64,000 nucleotides of DNA from Bradyrhizobium diazoefficiens. Its GTDB lineage: Bacteria; Pseudomonadota; Alphaproteobacteria; Rhizobiales; Xanthobacteraceae. The notes beneath the pieces were generated by a model. It was not told the origin of the DNA. It did not search any database and was given only the letters and a program-made list of their open reading frames with translations. The number at the start of each line of letters is the position of its first letter. Within the stretch, counting starts at the first letter, position 1. The stretch spans positions 1,240,001-1,304,000 of the forward strand of contig NZ_CP067041.1 in NCBI RefSeq assembly GCF_016599855.1. Reading direction: 5' to 3'. A program made the translations under genes and the position numbers. Shown one piece after another: positions 18,925-28,570 of the stretch.

Positions 18925-18974
18925 CCCGGGCGCCGCGCGTGCCTCCCTGAGCCACTCCTCGAGGATGTCGCACC

Positions 18975-20630
18975 ATGACGAACGTCTCCGCCGGCGCAAA
19001 ATCGATGACAATCGGAGAAGCGACGTTGTGGCCGCTGTTTGCGGTGCTCGCATTCCTTTGCCTGATCGGTGCGGGATTCGCGCACGACGCCCCGTTCGGC
19101 TTTCACGCCTCGCTTGGATGCGCTGCCAGCATCGCGGCTGCGTTTGCGATCCTCAACCGCTACTATGATCGCCCGGCCAAACTGCCCCCGCAGGAGATCA
19201 ACGGGCGCCCCAATTACAATCTGGGACCGATCAAGTTCGCATCCGTGGCGGCGATGTTCTGGGGCATTGCCGGCTTTGCCGTCGGGCTGATCATCGCCTC
19301 GCAACTGGCATGGCCCGCGCTTAATCCCGATCTGCCCTGGACCAGCTTCGGCCGCCTGCGCCCGCTGCACACGTCGGCCGTGATCTTCGCGTTCGGCGGC
19401 AACGTCCTGATCGCGACCTCGTTCTACGTCGTGCAGAAGACCTGCCGCACCCGGCTTGCCGGCGATCTCGCGCCCTGGTTCGTCGTGCTCGGCTACAACT
19501 TCTTCATCGTGATCGCCGGCACCGGCTATCTGCTCGGAGTGACGCAGTCGAAGGAATATGCCGAGCCCGAGTGGTACGCTGATCTTTGGCTGACAATCGT
19601 TTGGGTGACTTATCTGCTGGTGTTCCTGGCTACTCTGGTCAAGCGCAAGGAACCGCACATCTTCGTCGCCAACTGGTTCTATCTGGCGTTTATCGTCACG
19701 ATCGCCGTGCTCCACCTCGGCAACAACCCCGCGCTGCCGGTCTCTGTGTTCGGCTCGAAGTCCTACATTGCCTGGGGTGGTGTTCAGGACGCCATGTTCC
19801 AGTGGTGGTACGGCCACAATGCGGTCGGCTTCTTTCTCACCGCCGGCTTTCTCGCGATCATGTACTATTTCATCCCCAAGCGCGCGGAGCGGCCGATCTA
19901 TTCCTATCGGCTTTCCATCATCCATTTCTGGGCGCTGATCTTCCTCTACATCTGGGCCGGCCCGCACCATCTGCACTACACCGCGCTGCCTGACTGGGTG
20001 CAGACGCTCGGCATGACCTTCTCGATCATGCTGTGGATGCCCTCCTGGGGCGGCATGATCAACGGCCTGATGACGCTGTCCGGCGCCTGGGACAAGCTGC
20101 GCACCGACCCGGTGCTGCGCATGCTCGTCGTCTCCGTCGCGTTCTACGGCATGTCGACGTTCGAAGGCCCGATGATGGCGATCAAGGTCGTCAACTCGCT
20201 CAGCCACTACACCGACTGGACCATCGGCCACGTGCACTCCGGCGCGCTCGGCTGGGTTGGCTTCGTCTCCTTCGGCGCGCTCTACTGCCTGGTGCCATGG
20301 GCGTGGAATCGCAACGGACTCTACAGCCTCAAGCTGGTCAACTGGCACTTCTGGATCGCCACGCTCGGGATCGTGCTCTACATCTCCGCCATGTGGGTGT
20401 CCGGCATCCTGCAGGGCCTGATGTGGCGCGCCTATACCTCGCTCGGCTTCCTCGAATATTCCTTCATCGAGACCGTCGAGGCCATGCATCCCTTCTACAT
20501 CATCCGCGCAGCCGGGGGCGCGTTGTTCCTGATCGGCGCGCTGATCATGGCCTTCAATCTCTGGATGACGGTCAAGGCCGGCGAAGCCGAGGAGGCACGC
20601 GCCGCCGGCCGGCTCCAGCCTGCCGAATAG
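18975..20630 (+). CDS. fixN: cbb3-type cytochrome oxidase subunit I
   Basis: 551 aa polytopic protein, the catalytic subunit carrying heme b and the heme b3/CuB centre. Heme and copper ligands are visible in [20 protein letters not shown] and [13 protein letters not shown], and [18 protein letters not shown] carries the later histidines. It reduces oxygen at very low concentration in the inner membrane. First gene of fixNOQP, eight bases before fixO. Large minus-strand ORFs over this region are shadows. Confidence 0.97.
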   Translation: MTNVSAGAKSMTIGEATLWPLFAVLAFLCLIGAGFAHDAPFGFHASLGCAASIAAAFAILNRYYDRPAKLPPQEINGRPNYNLGPIKFASVAAMFWGIAGFAVGLIIASQLAWPALNPDLPWTSFGRLRPLHTSAVIFAFGGNVLIATSFYVVQKTCRTRLAGDLAPWFVVLGYNFFIVIAGTGYLLGVTQSKEYAEPEWYADLWLTIVWVTYLLVFLATLVKRKEPHIFVANWFYLAFIVTIAVLHLGNNPALPVSVFGSKSYIAWGGVQDAMFQWWYGHNAVGFFLTAGFLAIMYYFIPKRAERPIYSYRLSIIHFWALIFLYIWAGPHHLHYTALPDWVQTLGMTFSIMLWMPSWGGMINGLMTLSGAWDKLRTDPVLRMLVVSVAFYGMSTFEGPMMAIKVVNSLSHYTDWTIGHVHSGALGWVGFVSFGALYCLVPWAWNRNGLYSLKLVNWHFWIATLGIVLYISAMWVSGILQGLMWRAYTSLGFLEYSFIETVEAMHPFYIIRAAGGALFLIGALIMAFNLWMTVKAGEAEEARAAGRLQPAE

Positions 20631-20637
20631 GCATCCC

Positions 20638-21372
20638 ATGTCCTTCTGGAATCGACACAAGATCTTCGAGAAGAACGCGACCATCCTGATCGGTGGAATC
20701 CTCGCGGTCATCGCGATCGGCGGTCTCGTCGAAATCACGCCGCTGTTCTACCTCAAGAGCACGATCGAGGCGGTCGACGGCGTTCGCCCCTACACGCCGC
20801 TCGAGCTTGCCGGGCGCAACATCTATGTCCGCGAGGGCTGCTATCTCTGCCACTCGCAGATGATCCGCCCCTTGCGCGACGAAGTGGAGCGCTACGGCCA
20901 CTACTCGTTGGCCGCCGAGAGCATGTACGATCACCCCTTCCAGTGGGGATCGAAGCGTACCGGCCCTGACCTTGCTCGCGTCGGCGGCAAATATTCCGAT
21001 GATTGGCATGTCCGCCACCTGACCGATCCGCGGGCGATGGTGCCGCAGTCGGTGATGCCGGGGTATCCATCGCTGGCTGCGACCGAACTCGAGCTTGAGG
21101 ACATCGCCGCGCATCTGCGCACCAGCCGCGCGATCGGCGTGCCTTATACCGACGACCAGATCGCCAATGCCAAGGCCGACCTCAAGGCGCAGCTCGATCC
21201 CGATGGTGCAGATGCCGAAGCGTTCCAGAAGCGCTACCCGAATGCGGCTGTCCGCAACTTCGACGGCAAGGCCGGCCAACCCACCGAACTCGATGCGCTG
21301 GTCGCCTACCTGCAGATGCTGGGGACGCTGGTCGACTTCAAGCTCTATGACGAAAAAGCCAATCTGCGTTGA
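20638..21372 (+). CDS. fixO: cbb3-type cytochrome oxidase subunit II
   Basis: 244 aa. One N-terminal membrane anchor ([20 protein letters not shown]) and one c-type heme site CYLCH in the periplasmic domain; distal Met in the PQSVMPGYP region. It passes electrons from FixP to FixN. Twelve bases separate it from fixQ. Confidence 0.96.
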   Translation: MSFWNRHKIFEKNATILIGGILAVIAIGGLVEITPLFYLKSTIEAVDGVRPYTPLELAGRNIYVREGCYLCHSQMIRPLRDEVERYGHYSLAAESMYDHPFQWGSKRTGPDLARVGGKYSDDWHVRHLTDPRAMVPQSVMPGYPSLAATELELEDIAAHLRTSRAIGVPYTDDQIANAKADLKAQLDPDGADAEAFQKRYPNAAVRNFDGKAGQPTELDALVAYLQMLGTLVDFKLYDEKANLR

Positions 21373-21384
21373 AGGCGATTTGTG

Positions 21385-21549
21385 ATGAAGGCGATTGTCT
21401 CCGTTGAAAACCTGGTCTCGCAGTTCGTGCTCAATTTCTGGACGCCGGTCTTCGTCGGCATCTTCCTTGCTATCGTCTGTTACGCGCTGCGTCCCCGCAA
21501 CCAGGCGCTGTTCGATGCAGCGGCGAAAATGCCGCTGCGGGAGGATTGA
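21385..21549 (+). CDS. fixQ: cbb3 oxidase subunit FixQ (CcoQ)
   Basis: A 54-residue single-pass membrane protein: MKAIVSVENLVSQFVLNFW then TPVFVGIFLAIVCYALRPRNQ and a short tail PLRED. It occupies the expected place between fixO and fixP, three bases before fixP. CcoQ stabilises the oxidase complex. Confidence 0.93.
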   Translation: MKAIVSVENLVSQFVLNFWTPVFVGIFLAIVCYALRPRNQALFDAAAKMPLRED

Positions 21550-21552
21550 CAG

Positions 21553-22425
21553 ATGAGCCAGCACAACGACACCGACCACATTTCCGGCCGGTCGACTACG
21601 GGCCACGAATGGGACGGCATCGAGGAGCTGAATACGCCGCTTCCCCGTTGGTGGGTGCTGACCTTTTACGCCACCATCATCTGGGCCTTCGGCTACTGGG
21701 TGGTCTATCCGGCCTGGCCGCTCGTGAGCGGCTATACGGCCGGGGTCCTGCACTACACCAATCGCGCCGCCGTGACCGCAAATCTCGCCCAACTCGAAGC
21801 TTTGCGCGGCGAAAAGATGAAGGCGCTTGGCACCGCGTCTCTTGCCGAGATCGAGAACGACCCGGCCCTCCTGGCCTTGGCGCGGGCGCGGGGCAAGACG
21901 GTGTTCGGCGACAATTGTGCGCCCTGTCACGGCAGTGGCGCCGCCGGCGCGAAAGGCTATCCAAATCTGAACGACGACGACTGGCTCTGGGGCGGCACGC
22001 TCGACCAGATCATGCAGACCATCCAGTTCGGCGCGCGATCCGGGAAAGCGAAGGCACATGAAGGCCAGATGCTCGCCTTCGGCAAGGACGGCGTGCTCAA
22101 GTCGGACGAGATCGTCACGGTGGCCAACTATGTGCGCTCGCTGTCGGGCCTCTCGACCCGGAAAGGTTATGACGCCGCCAAGGGCGAGAAGATCTTTGCC
22201 GACAATTGCGTCGCCTGTCACGGGGACGGCGGCAAGGGCAATCAGGAGCTCGGCGCCGCCAATTTGACCGACAAGATCTGGCTCTACGGCTCGGACGAGG
22301 CGACCCTGATCGAGACCATCAGTAATGGCCGCGCCGGCGTCATGCCGGCGTGGGAAGGGCGGCTCGATCCTTCGACCATCAAGGCGATGGCGGTCTACGT
22401 CCACGCGCTGGGCGGTGGCAAATAG
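21553..22425 (+). CDS. fixP: cbb3 oxidase diheme subunit III
   Basis: 290 aa. An N-terminal cytoplasmic segment, one membrane helix (WWVLTFYATIIWAFGYWVVY) and two cytochrome c domains with CAPCH and CVACH sites. The motif HEWDGIEELNTPLPRWW before the helix is typical of CcoP. It accepts electrons from cytochrome c. Last gene of fixNOQP. Confidence 0.96.
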   Translation: MSQHNDTDHISGRSTTGHEWDGIEELNTPLPRWWVLTFYATIIWAFGYWVVYPAWPLVSGYTAGVLHYTNRAAVTANLAQLEALRGEKMKALGTASLAEIENDPALLALARARGKTVFGDNCAPCHGSGAAGAKGYPNLNDDDWLWGGTLDQIMQTIQFGARSGKAKAHEGQMLAFGKDGVLKSDEIVTVANYVRSLSGLSTRKGYDAAKGEKIFADNCVACHGDGGKGNQELGAANLTDKIWLYGSDEATLIETISNGRAGVMPAWEGRLDPSTIKAMAVYVHALGGGK

Positions 22426-22506
22426 TAATGCCGGGCGAGGTTTGACCGGTTCACCCAGGTGAAGCCGTTCCGCCTTGAGGGAACGGTAGCTTATCGGGGG
22501 ATTTTG

Positions 22507-23979
22507 ATGGGCGTTCCGATGACCAAGAACGTCACTTCGAAGGAGTTGATGGGTGGCGATGATGATCTGCCGCTCTATGCACCCCAGAAGAAAATCTATC
22601 CGCAACGGGTTTCCGGCACCTTCCGGCGGATCAAATGGGGGCTGATGGCGCTCTGCCTCGGCGTCTATTACCTGCTGCCGTTGGTCCGCTGGAATCGGGG
22701 CCTCGGCGCGCCGGACCAGGCCGTGCTGATCGATTTTCAAAGCCAGCGCTTCTATTTCTTCTTCATCGAGCTGTGGCCGCAGGAGTTCTACTACTTCACC
22801 GGGCTCCTCATCCTCGCTGCCTTCACCTTGTTCCTGATGAATGCGCTCGGCGGCCGCATCTGGTGCGGCTATCTCTGTCCACAGACGGTGTGGACCGACC
22901 TGTTCTATGGGGTGGAATATTGGAGCGAGGGCGACCGCCGCGCACGAATCAAGGCCGATGCCGGTCCGCTGACGGCCGCGCGGCTGGCGCGGCGCGCGTT
23001 GAAGCAGGCGATATGGCTGATCATCGCCTGGTGGACCGGCGGCGCCTGGGTCCTCTATTTCTCGGATGCACCGACGCTGGTGAGGGATCTCGCCACGTTC
23101 CAGGCGCCGACGATCGCCTACATCTGGATCGGCATTCTCACCGCATCGACCTATCTCCTGGCCGGCCACGCACGGGAGCAGGTCTGTCTCTACATGTGCC
23201 CGTGGCCGCGCATCCAGGCCGCGCTTACTGATGAGTGGGCGCTCAACGTCACCTACAAATACGACCGCGGCGAGCCGCGCTGTTCGGTGAAGAAGGGGAG
23301 AGCCCAGCGCGCGCTGGGCGAAAAAATCGGTGAGTGCGTTGATTGCAACCAGTGCGTCGCAGTCTGCCCGACCGGCATCGATATCCGCAACGGTGCGCAG
23401 CTCGGCTGCATCCAGTGCGGCCTCTGCATCGATGCCTGCGATACCGTGATGAAGAGGATCGGCAGGCCGATGCGCCTGATCGGCTACGACAACGACATCA
23501 ATGTTCAGCGGCGGACATCCGGCAAGACGGAACTCTTCAAGCCGGTCCGTTCGCGGACGGTGGTCTATGCCGCGCTGATCACCATGGTTTGCACGGTGAT
23601 GCTGCATGCGCTGCTGACGCGCTCGCTGCTGGACCTCAACGTGCTGCACGACCGGAACCCCGTGGCGGTCAAGCTCAGCGCCGGCGCGATCCGCAACGGC
23701 TATACGCTGCGCTTCATCAACAAGCGCGGATTTGATCGCGTGATCGCCGTCGATGTCGACGGCCCCGCCAATGCGCAGATCCACATCGTCGGCGTCGACT
23801 CCGTCACGCCGGACCGGCCGATGATCGTCCTGGCGCGCGATGCCACCACCGAGTTGCGCGTGCTGGTGACCGCACCTGTCGACGAGACAGTGGAGAAGAC
23901 CCAGCCGGTGAAATTCCGCATCACCGACATCGGACTCGGCGAGGTTGCCTCCGCCACCGATCATTTTGTGACGCCCTGA
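22507..23979 (+). CDS. fixG: cbb3 oxidase assembly ferredoxin-like protein FixG
   Basis: Start at 22507 follows a GGGGG purine run; an in-frame ATG at 22459 lacks one. About 490 aa, five or so membrane helices and a cytoplasmic two-cluster ferredoxin segment (CVDCNQCVAVCP ... CIQCGLCIDACD), with further cysteines in the membrane part (WCGYLCPQTVW, CLYMCPWPR). CcoG acts in copper handling for cbb3 assembly. First gene of fixGHIS. No clear FixK box is seen in the 80-base gap after fixP. Confidence 0.95.
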   Translation: MGVPMTKNVTSKELMGGDDDLPLYAPQKKIYPQRVSGTFRRIKWGLMALCLGVYYLLPLVRWNRGLGAPDQAVLIDFQSQRFYFFFIELWPQEFYYFTGLLILAAFTLFLMNALGGRIWCGYLCPQTVWTDLFYGVEYWSEGDRRARIKADAGPLTAARLARRALKQAIWLIIAWWTGGAWVLYFSDAPTLVRDLATFQAPTIAYIWIGILTASTYLLAGHAREQVCLYMCPWPRIQAALTDEWALNVTYKYDRGEPRCSVKKGRAQRALGEKIGECVDCNQCVAVCPTGIDIRNGAQLGCIQCGLCIDACDTVMKRIGRPMRLIGYDNDINVQRRTSGKTELFKPVRSRTVVYAALITMVCTVMLHALLTRSLLDLNVLHDRNPVAVKLSAGAIRNGYTLRFINKRGFDRVIAVDVDGPANAQIHIVGVDSVTPDRPMIVLARDATTELRVLVTAPVDETVEKTQPVKFRITDIGLGEVASATDHFVTP

Positions 23980-23998
23980 AATCTGAGGAAAACCGGAC

Positions 23999-24499
23999 AT
24001 GACAACGTCTTCATCCGCCATAAGGCCGATCACCGGGCGCTTCGTCCTGATCGCCGTAGTCTCCTTCTTTGCCGTCGTGATCGGCGTCAACGCGGTGATG
24101 ATGCGGCTTGCCATTGCCACGCTGCCGGGAACCGAAGTCGACAGCGCCTATAGCGTGAGCCTTGCCTATCAGAAGGAAATCCAGGCTGCGCATCAGCAGA
24201 ACGGGCGCGATTGGAAAATTGATGCGCATATCGAGCGCCAGGCCGGCGGGACGGCTCGGCTCACTCTGGACGCGAAGGCGCAGGACGGCGCGCCGCTTGC
24301 CGGGTTGTCGGTCTTCGGCCGGCTCGAGCGGCCGACCGACCGCAGAGCCGACCAGGCGTTCGCGATGATCGAGGCGGGCGGCGGCAACTACCATGGCATT
24401 GCGCATGGCGTTGCGGTGGGGCAGTGGGACCTGGTGATCGAGGCCGACCGGGACGGAAAGCGCCTGTTTCTGTCGCGCAACCGCGTCGTTTTGAACTGA
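23999..24499 (+). CDS. fixH: cbb3 oxidase assembly protein FixH
   Basis: 166 aa with an N-terminal membrane anchor (PITGRFVLIAVVSFFAVVIGVNAVMM) and a periplasmic beta domain (GTARLTLDAKAQDGAPLAGLSVFGRLERPTD). Typical FixH length and motifs. Lies between fixG and fixI, 10 bases before fixI. Confidence 0.93.
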   Translation: MTTSSSAIRPITGRFVLIAVVSFFAVVIGVNAVMMRLAIATLPGTEVDSAYSVSLAYQKEIQAAHQQNGRDWKIDAHIERQAGGTARLTLDAKAQDGAPLAGLSVFGRLERPTDRRADQAFAMIEAGGGNYHGIAHGVAVGQWDLVIEADRDGKRLFLSRNRVVLN

Positions 24500-24509
24500 G
24501 GGTGGGGGA

Positions 24510-26699
24510 ATGCAATCGACCATCGATTTTTCGCACTTCCTGAAGAGGTCCGGCCCGGATCGCCTGCGCCTCGATCTCGCGGTCGACGGCATCTGTTGCG
24601 CCGGCTGCATGGCCAAGATCGAGCGCAACTTATCGCAGATCCCGGATGTCACCCTGGCCCGGGTCAATCTGACCGATCGGCGCCTGGCGCTGGAGTGGAA
24701 GGCGGGCGCGGTGGATCCCGCGCTTTTCGTCGTTCGTCTCGCCGAGCTCGGCTACAAGGCCTATCCGTTCGAGTCGGCGGGCGCAGAGACACGGGAAGCC
24801 GACCTCGCGGGCGCGCTGCTGCGGCGCCTGGGTGTTGCCGCCTTCGCGGCGATGAATGTGATGATGCTGTCGGTGCCGGTCTGGTCCGGCAGTGTTGGCG
24901 ACATGCTGCGCGAGCAGCGCGACTTCTTTCACTGGCTCTCCGCGCTAATCGTGCTGCCGGCGGCAGCCTATTCGGCCCAGCCGTTCTTTGCGTCGGCCTA
25001 TGCGGCGCTGCGTGCGCGCGGTGTCAACATGGATGTGCCGATTTCGATCGGCATCGTCCTGGCGTTGTCGATGTCGCTGTTCGAAACGGCGACGCATGCC
25101 GAGCACGCCTATTTCGACGCGGCAATCATGCTGATCGCGTTCCTGCTGGCAGGCCGCTATCTCGACCAGAACGTGCGGCGGCGCACCCGCGCCTTTGCGA
25201 GCAATCTTGCCGCGCTGAAGGCGGAAACGGCGACAAAATTCATCACTGACGAGGAGATCCGCACCGTTCCCGTCGCCGCGATCCGCCCCGGCGACATCGT
25301 GCTGCTCCGTCCCGGCGAGCGGTCGGCGGTCGACGGCGCTGTCCTCAGCGGCCGCTCCGAGATCGACCAGAGCCTGATCACCGGCGAGACACAGCCAACG
25401 ACGGCAATCGCCGGAACTGCGGTCTACGCCGGGACCCTGGTGCGGTCCGGCGCGTTGCGCGTGCGCGTCTCGGCGGCCTGCGAAGCAACGCTTCTGTCTG
25501 AAATCTCGCGGTTGCTGGAAAATGCCCTGCAATCGCGTTCGCGATATCTGCGCCTTGCCGAACGTGCCTCGCGCCTTTATGCCCCCCTCGTTCACGCCAC
25601 GGCACTGCTGACGATGATCGGCTGGCTTATCGCAGGCGCCACGCTCCACGATGCAATCGTCATTGCCATCGCGGTCCTCATCATCACCTGTCCCTGCGCG
25701 CTTGGCCTCGCCATCCCAGCCGTTCAGACGGTGGCCTCCGGCGCCCTGTTCGGCTCGGGCGTGTTGCTCAATGCAGGTGAGGCGATCGAGCGGATCGCCG
25801 AGGTCGATCGGGTGATCTTCGATAAGACCGGCACGCTGACTCTGCCCGAGCTCAACGTCGCAAATGCCGCGTCAATTCCTGCCGATGTCTTCGATTTGGC
25901 CGGCCGCCTGGCGCTGTCCAGCCGGCATCCGGTCGCCGCCGCGGTTGCGCGCGCGGCAGGCGCAAAAGCGCCGCTGCCGGACATCGCGGAGGTGCCGGGG
26001 CAGGGCGTGTCCGGCGTGGTCGATGGCGTCGACATCAGGCTGGGGCGGCCGTCCTGGTGCGGCGCCGATGAGGCGGCTAACCAGATTCTCCAGAACGATC
26101 CCGAGGCATCCGTCGTCGCGTTTCGACATGGTTTGGTGCGCCATGTCTTCGCAGTCCGGCAGGGGATCCGTCCTGATGCGGCGAACACCGTCTCTGCACT
26201 GCAGCGGATGGGCTTGACGGTGGAGATGCTGTCCGGCGACCGGGAGTCGGCCGTCAGGGCCGCTGCCGAGACGCTCGGCATTCACCGTTGGCGTGCCGAG
26301 GTGACCCCGGTCGATAAGATCGCCCGCATCGACGAGCTCGCGCGCCACGGCCACAAGGTGCTGATGGTCGGCGACGGCCTGAACGATGCCCCGGCGCTGG
26401 CCGGTGCTCACGCCTCGATGTCGCCGGTCACCGCAACGCATCTCAGTCAGTCGGTGGCGCATGCGATGTTCCTCGGCGAGCGGCTTGCACCTGTGCAAGC
26501 CGCGATCGCCATTTCGCGCCGGGCGCTCCGGCTGATGCGGCAGAACCTCTGGCTCGCGGTGACCTACAACGCGCTCGCCGTGCCGCTCGCTATGGCCGGC
26601 CTGGTGACGCCACTGATCGCCGCGGTCGCGATGTCCACGTCATCGCTGCTCGTGATGCTCAATGCCTTGCGCGCGCGGCGGCAGAGGGAAACTGCCTGA
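24510..26699 (+). CDS. fixI: Copper-transporting P-type ATPase FixI
   Basis: 729 aa P1B ATPase exporting copper for the cbb3 centre. An N-terminal HMA domain holds GICCAGCM; the TGE motif is in LITGET, the metal-channel CPC in TCPCALGLAIP, the phosphorylation site in FDKTGTLT and the hinge in VGDGLNDAPAL. The stop overlaps the fixS start (TGATG). Confidence 0.95.
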   Translation: MQSTIDFSHFLKRSGPDRLRLDLAVDGICCAGCMAKIERNLSQIPDVTLARVNLTDRRLALEWKAGAVDPALFVVRLAELGYKAYPFESAGAETREADLAGALLRRLGVAAFAAMNVMMLSVPVWSGSVGDMLREQRDFFHWLSALIVLPAAAYSAQPFFASAYAALRARGVNMDVPISIGIVLALSMSLFETATHAEHAYFDAAIMLIAFLLAGRYLDQNVRRRTRAFASNLAALKAETATKFITDEEIRTVPVAAIRPGDIVLLRPGERSAVDGAVLSGRSEIDQSLITGETQPTTAIAGTAVYAGTLVRSGALRVRVSAACEATLLSEISRLLENALQSRSRYLRLAERASRLYAPLVHATALLTMIGWLIAGATLHDAIVIAIAVLIITCPCALGLAIPAVQTVASGALFGSGVLLNAGEAIERIAEVDRVIFDKTGTLTLPELNVANAASIPADVFDLAGRLALSSRHPVAAAVARAAGAKAPLPDIAEVPGQGVSGVVDGVDIRLGRPSWCGADEAANQILQNDPEASVVAFRHGLVRHVFAVRQGIRPDAANTVSALQRMGLTVEMLSGDRESAVRAAAETLGIHRWRAEVTPVDKIARIDELARHGHKVLMVGDGLNDAPALAGAHASMSPVTATHLSQSVAHAMFLGERLAPVQAAIAISRRALRLMRQNLWLAVTYNALAVPLAMAGLVTPLIAAVAMSTSSLLVMLNALRARRQRETA

Positions 26700-27016
26700 T
26701 GGAAGTCCTGCTCTATCTGGTGCCGCTTGCGATCGGGCTTGGCGGGCTCGGCCTTGCGGCCTTTCTCTGGTCGCTCAGGAACGGGCAGTATGACGATCTC
26801 GATGGCGCCGCCTGGCGGGCGATCGCCGACGATGAGCCGGCTGAGACATCCTCCACCTCGGCGCACCCGGCGAGTGCCAACCAACGCGATCGCAACCCGG
26901 GCGAAGGCCACCAGCCGCGTGCATCAGGACGCCTGCGCGGCGAACCGAGCGGGTTTCGACAAACGGGACGATCGCTACCGCTCAGCCATGGCCGCCCACC
27001 CACCAACAGCAGCTGA
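26699..27016 (+). CDS. fixS: cbb3 oxidase maturation protein FixS, with long tail
   Basis: The first 50 residues are a standard CcoS: a membrane helix (LLYLVPLAIGLGGLGLAAFLW) then SLRNGQYDDLDGAAWRAI. CcoS is normally about 50-60 residues. Here the frame runs to 105 residues with a polar, low-complexity tail (QRDRNPGEGHQPRASGRL...) unlike the family, suggesting loss of the original stop. It is translationally coupled to fixI. Confidence 0.85.
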   Translation: MEVLLYLVPLAIGLGGLGLAAFLWSLRNGQYDDLDGAAWRAIADDEPAETSSTSAHPASANQRDRNPGEGHQPRASGRLRGEPSGFRQTGRSLPLSHGRPPTNSS

Positions 27017-27025
27017 TCGGCGGCG

Positions 27026-27292
27026 TCATCCGCCGCCGTAGCCCCAAGGCTGGCAGTTACATCGACCTGCCTCAGCGTTTCGGCATCGAGCCAACCGTTG
27101 CAGCGACGCAGGCATGAGGCCGGCGATCGTGATGATACAGCCGTCAATCGTGGCAGCCTCGATCTCACGATCGAACGGCGCACTGGCAATCTCGCGCCAT
27201 TCGTCGCGCAGCAGGCGCGACAAGAATGGGCATGGTCGAATGATGCCTGCATTACGGCATCTGACGAACGGCGGCGATGATAGCGCAAACAT
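27026..27292 (-). CDS. Possible small protein of the W-x-x-I-S-T-A-P family
   Basis: The segment EWREIASAPFDREIEAATIDG resembles the start of the 14292 protein (WEGISTAPYERALELAVIEG). The rest (CIITIAGLMPASLQRLARCRNAE) is less alike, and the N-terminal 30 codons lack support. It lies between fixS and fixK on the opposite strand. It may be a real divergent copy or a remnant. Confidence 0.35.
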   Translation of the reverse strand: MFALSSPPFVRCRNAGIIRPCPFLSRLLRDEWREIASAPFDREIEAATIDGCIITIAGLMPASLQRLARCRNAEAGRCNCQPWGYGGG

Positions 27293-27426
27293 GCGTGAGC
27301 CGCCTTGAGCTGCATCGACCGGCGCATGAACGCCTCCGGATTTATACTTAGGGGAAAGACACGAGTTTTGAAACCCGGGGAAGCGCGCAGACTGCCGTCA
27401 CCGACAATCGAAACCGGAGATCTGCC

Positions 27427-28101
27427 ATGCTCACCGCCGCAGCCGCCGGGTCCTCGATCCACGCGCGTCCGGCCGCTGCGGTTCGGTCGAACTCCCCGCC
27501 CGAAGGCACGCTCGGCTTGATCGGCGCTTCAACGCGCTTTGCGCGCAACGCTGAAATTTACGCCGAAGACGATCCGGCTGAATACCTCTACCAGGTCATA
27601 TCCGGCGCGGTGCGAACCTGTCGCACGCTGGATGACGGCCGTCGCCAGATCGGCAGCTTCTATCTGCCCGGCGATATCTTCGACGTCGAGGCCAGCGAGG
27701 TGCATCTTGCCTCGGCGGAAGCGATCAGGGAGGCGCATGTCGTGGTCGCCGAGCGCAGCGCCGTGATGGCCCAGGCCGAGTACGAAAAGGATGTTGCCAA
27801 ACAGCTCTGGTCCCTTGCGGTCCGCGAGCTGCAGCGTATGCACGAGCACGCAATGGTGCTGATGAAGAGCGCCGAAGAGCGGGTGGCCGGGTTTCTGCTG
27901 GAAATGGCGGGCCGCAACGCCGCCGCTCCTTCGATCGAACTGCCGATGCCGCGTCAGGACATCGCCGACTATCTCGGCTTGACGATCGAGACGGTGTCGC
28001 GGACGCTCAGCCAGCTGGCGCAGTCCGGAACCATCGCGCTGGAAACCTCGCGCTGTATCGTCCTCCGCAACCGCGTGGAGCTGAGCCGGATCAATGCCTG
28101 A
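27427..28101 (+). CDS. fixK: CRP/FNR-family regulator FixK
   Basis: 224 aa. The N-terminal cyclic-nucleotide-binding-like barrel (EYLYQVISGAVRTCRTLDDGRRQIGSFYLPGDIFDVEA) lacks the N-terminal cysteine cluster of FNR, as FixK does. The HTH is MPRQDIADYLGLTIETVSRTLSQL, whose recognition helix ETVSR fits TTGAT sites such as those at 18394 and 18911. As part of a FixLJ-FixK cascade it should activate the cbb3 and heme genes upstream. No convincing FixJ site was seen. Confidence 0.9.
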   Translation: MLTAAAAGSSIHARPAAAVRSNSPPEGTLGLIGASTRFARNAEIYAEDDPAEYLYQVISGAVRTCRTLDDGRRQIGSFYLPGDIFDVEASEVHLASAEAIREAHVVVAERSAVMAQAEYEKDVAKQLWSLAVRELQRMHEHAMVLMKSAEERVAGFLLEMAGRNAAAPSIELPMPRQDIADYLGLTIETVSRTLSQLAQSGTIALETSRCIVLRNRVELSRINA

Positions 28102-28365
28102 CAATCGAAGCTCCGTCCGCGGCGTTTGCTACCAGCTCTTTCGCCTTGTTGGGGTTGGCCCTGAACACCGCGTCATCAATGGGATCGACGCGGTGAATGG
28201 CTCGAAAAGGCGAGGTCGTTACCATCTGATGCGAGCCGGGGACCTCCGCAATCAGCCTCCTGGAACTTTTGGCCGGTCACCCGGCAAATCGAACAGAACA
28301 GGGCGCCAGCGCTCACGCGCTGGTCATTCGTCACTCTCAAGTGCGACGAGGTTTAAGATGAATCA

Positions 28366-28466
28366 CCATCGCGGTTTAGATTGTTGTTTCAGGATCGTCT
28401 CCGCGCAAACGCGTTCCGCGTTTGTCGCGAGGGAAATCCTGTGCACAGTTTTCCCGATCATGCTCC
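28366..28466 (+). repeat. Bradyrhizobium-type interspersed intergenic repeat, copy 1
   Basis: A ~100-base element running from the ATCACCATCGCG motif through CGCAAACGCGTTCCGCGTTTG to CCGATCATGCT. The same succession with substitutions recurs at 29526-29636. The ends and the GCGTTCCGCG core form imperfect palindromes. The rest of 28102-28570 shows no supported gene. Confidence 0.6.
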
Positions 28467-28570
28467 ACGCGCATGACTGCCCGGGCGCTGCGCTCATCTG
28501 GGCTCGTTGAAACCGCGTAGGAATTGGCCGCGATTTGACCCGCACAATCTGCGCTGACCACAGGAATCCA

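Noticed and set aside
18921..20738. Minus-strand ORF of 605 codons over fixN
   Set aside because: Antisense to fixN; no ribosome site and no recognisable domain.
22440..22456. TTGACCGGTTCACC before fixG as a FixK box
   Set aside because: The second half-site is missing; fixGHIS may be read through from fixP or use another signal.
20572..24120. Minus-strand ORF of 1182 codons over fixO-fixH
   Set aside because: It is antisense to unmistakable fix genes; such long shadows are common in GC-rich DNA. Composition (Asp/Arg/His-rich) is typical of antisense reading.
27305..27318. TTGAGCTGCATCGA before fixK as a FixK box
   Set aside because: Two mismatches in the half-sites, too far from consensus to call.
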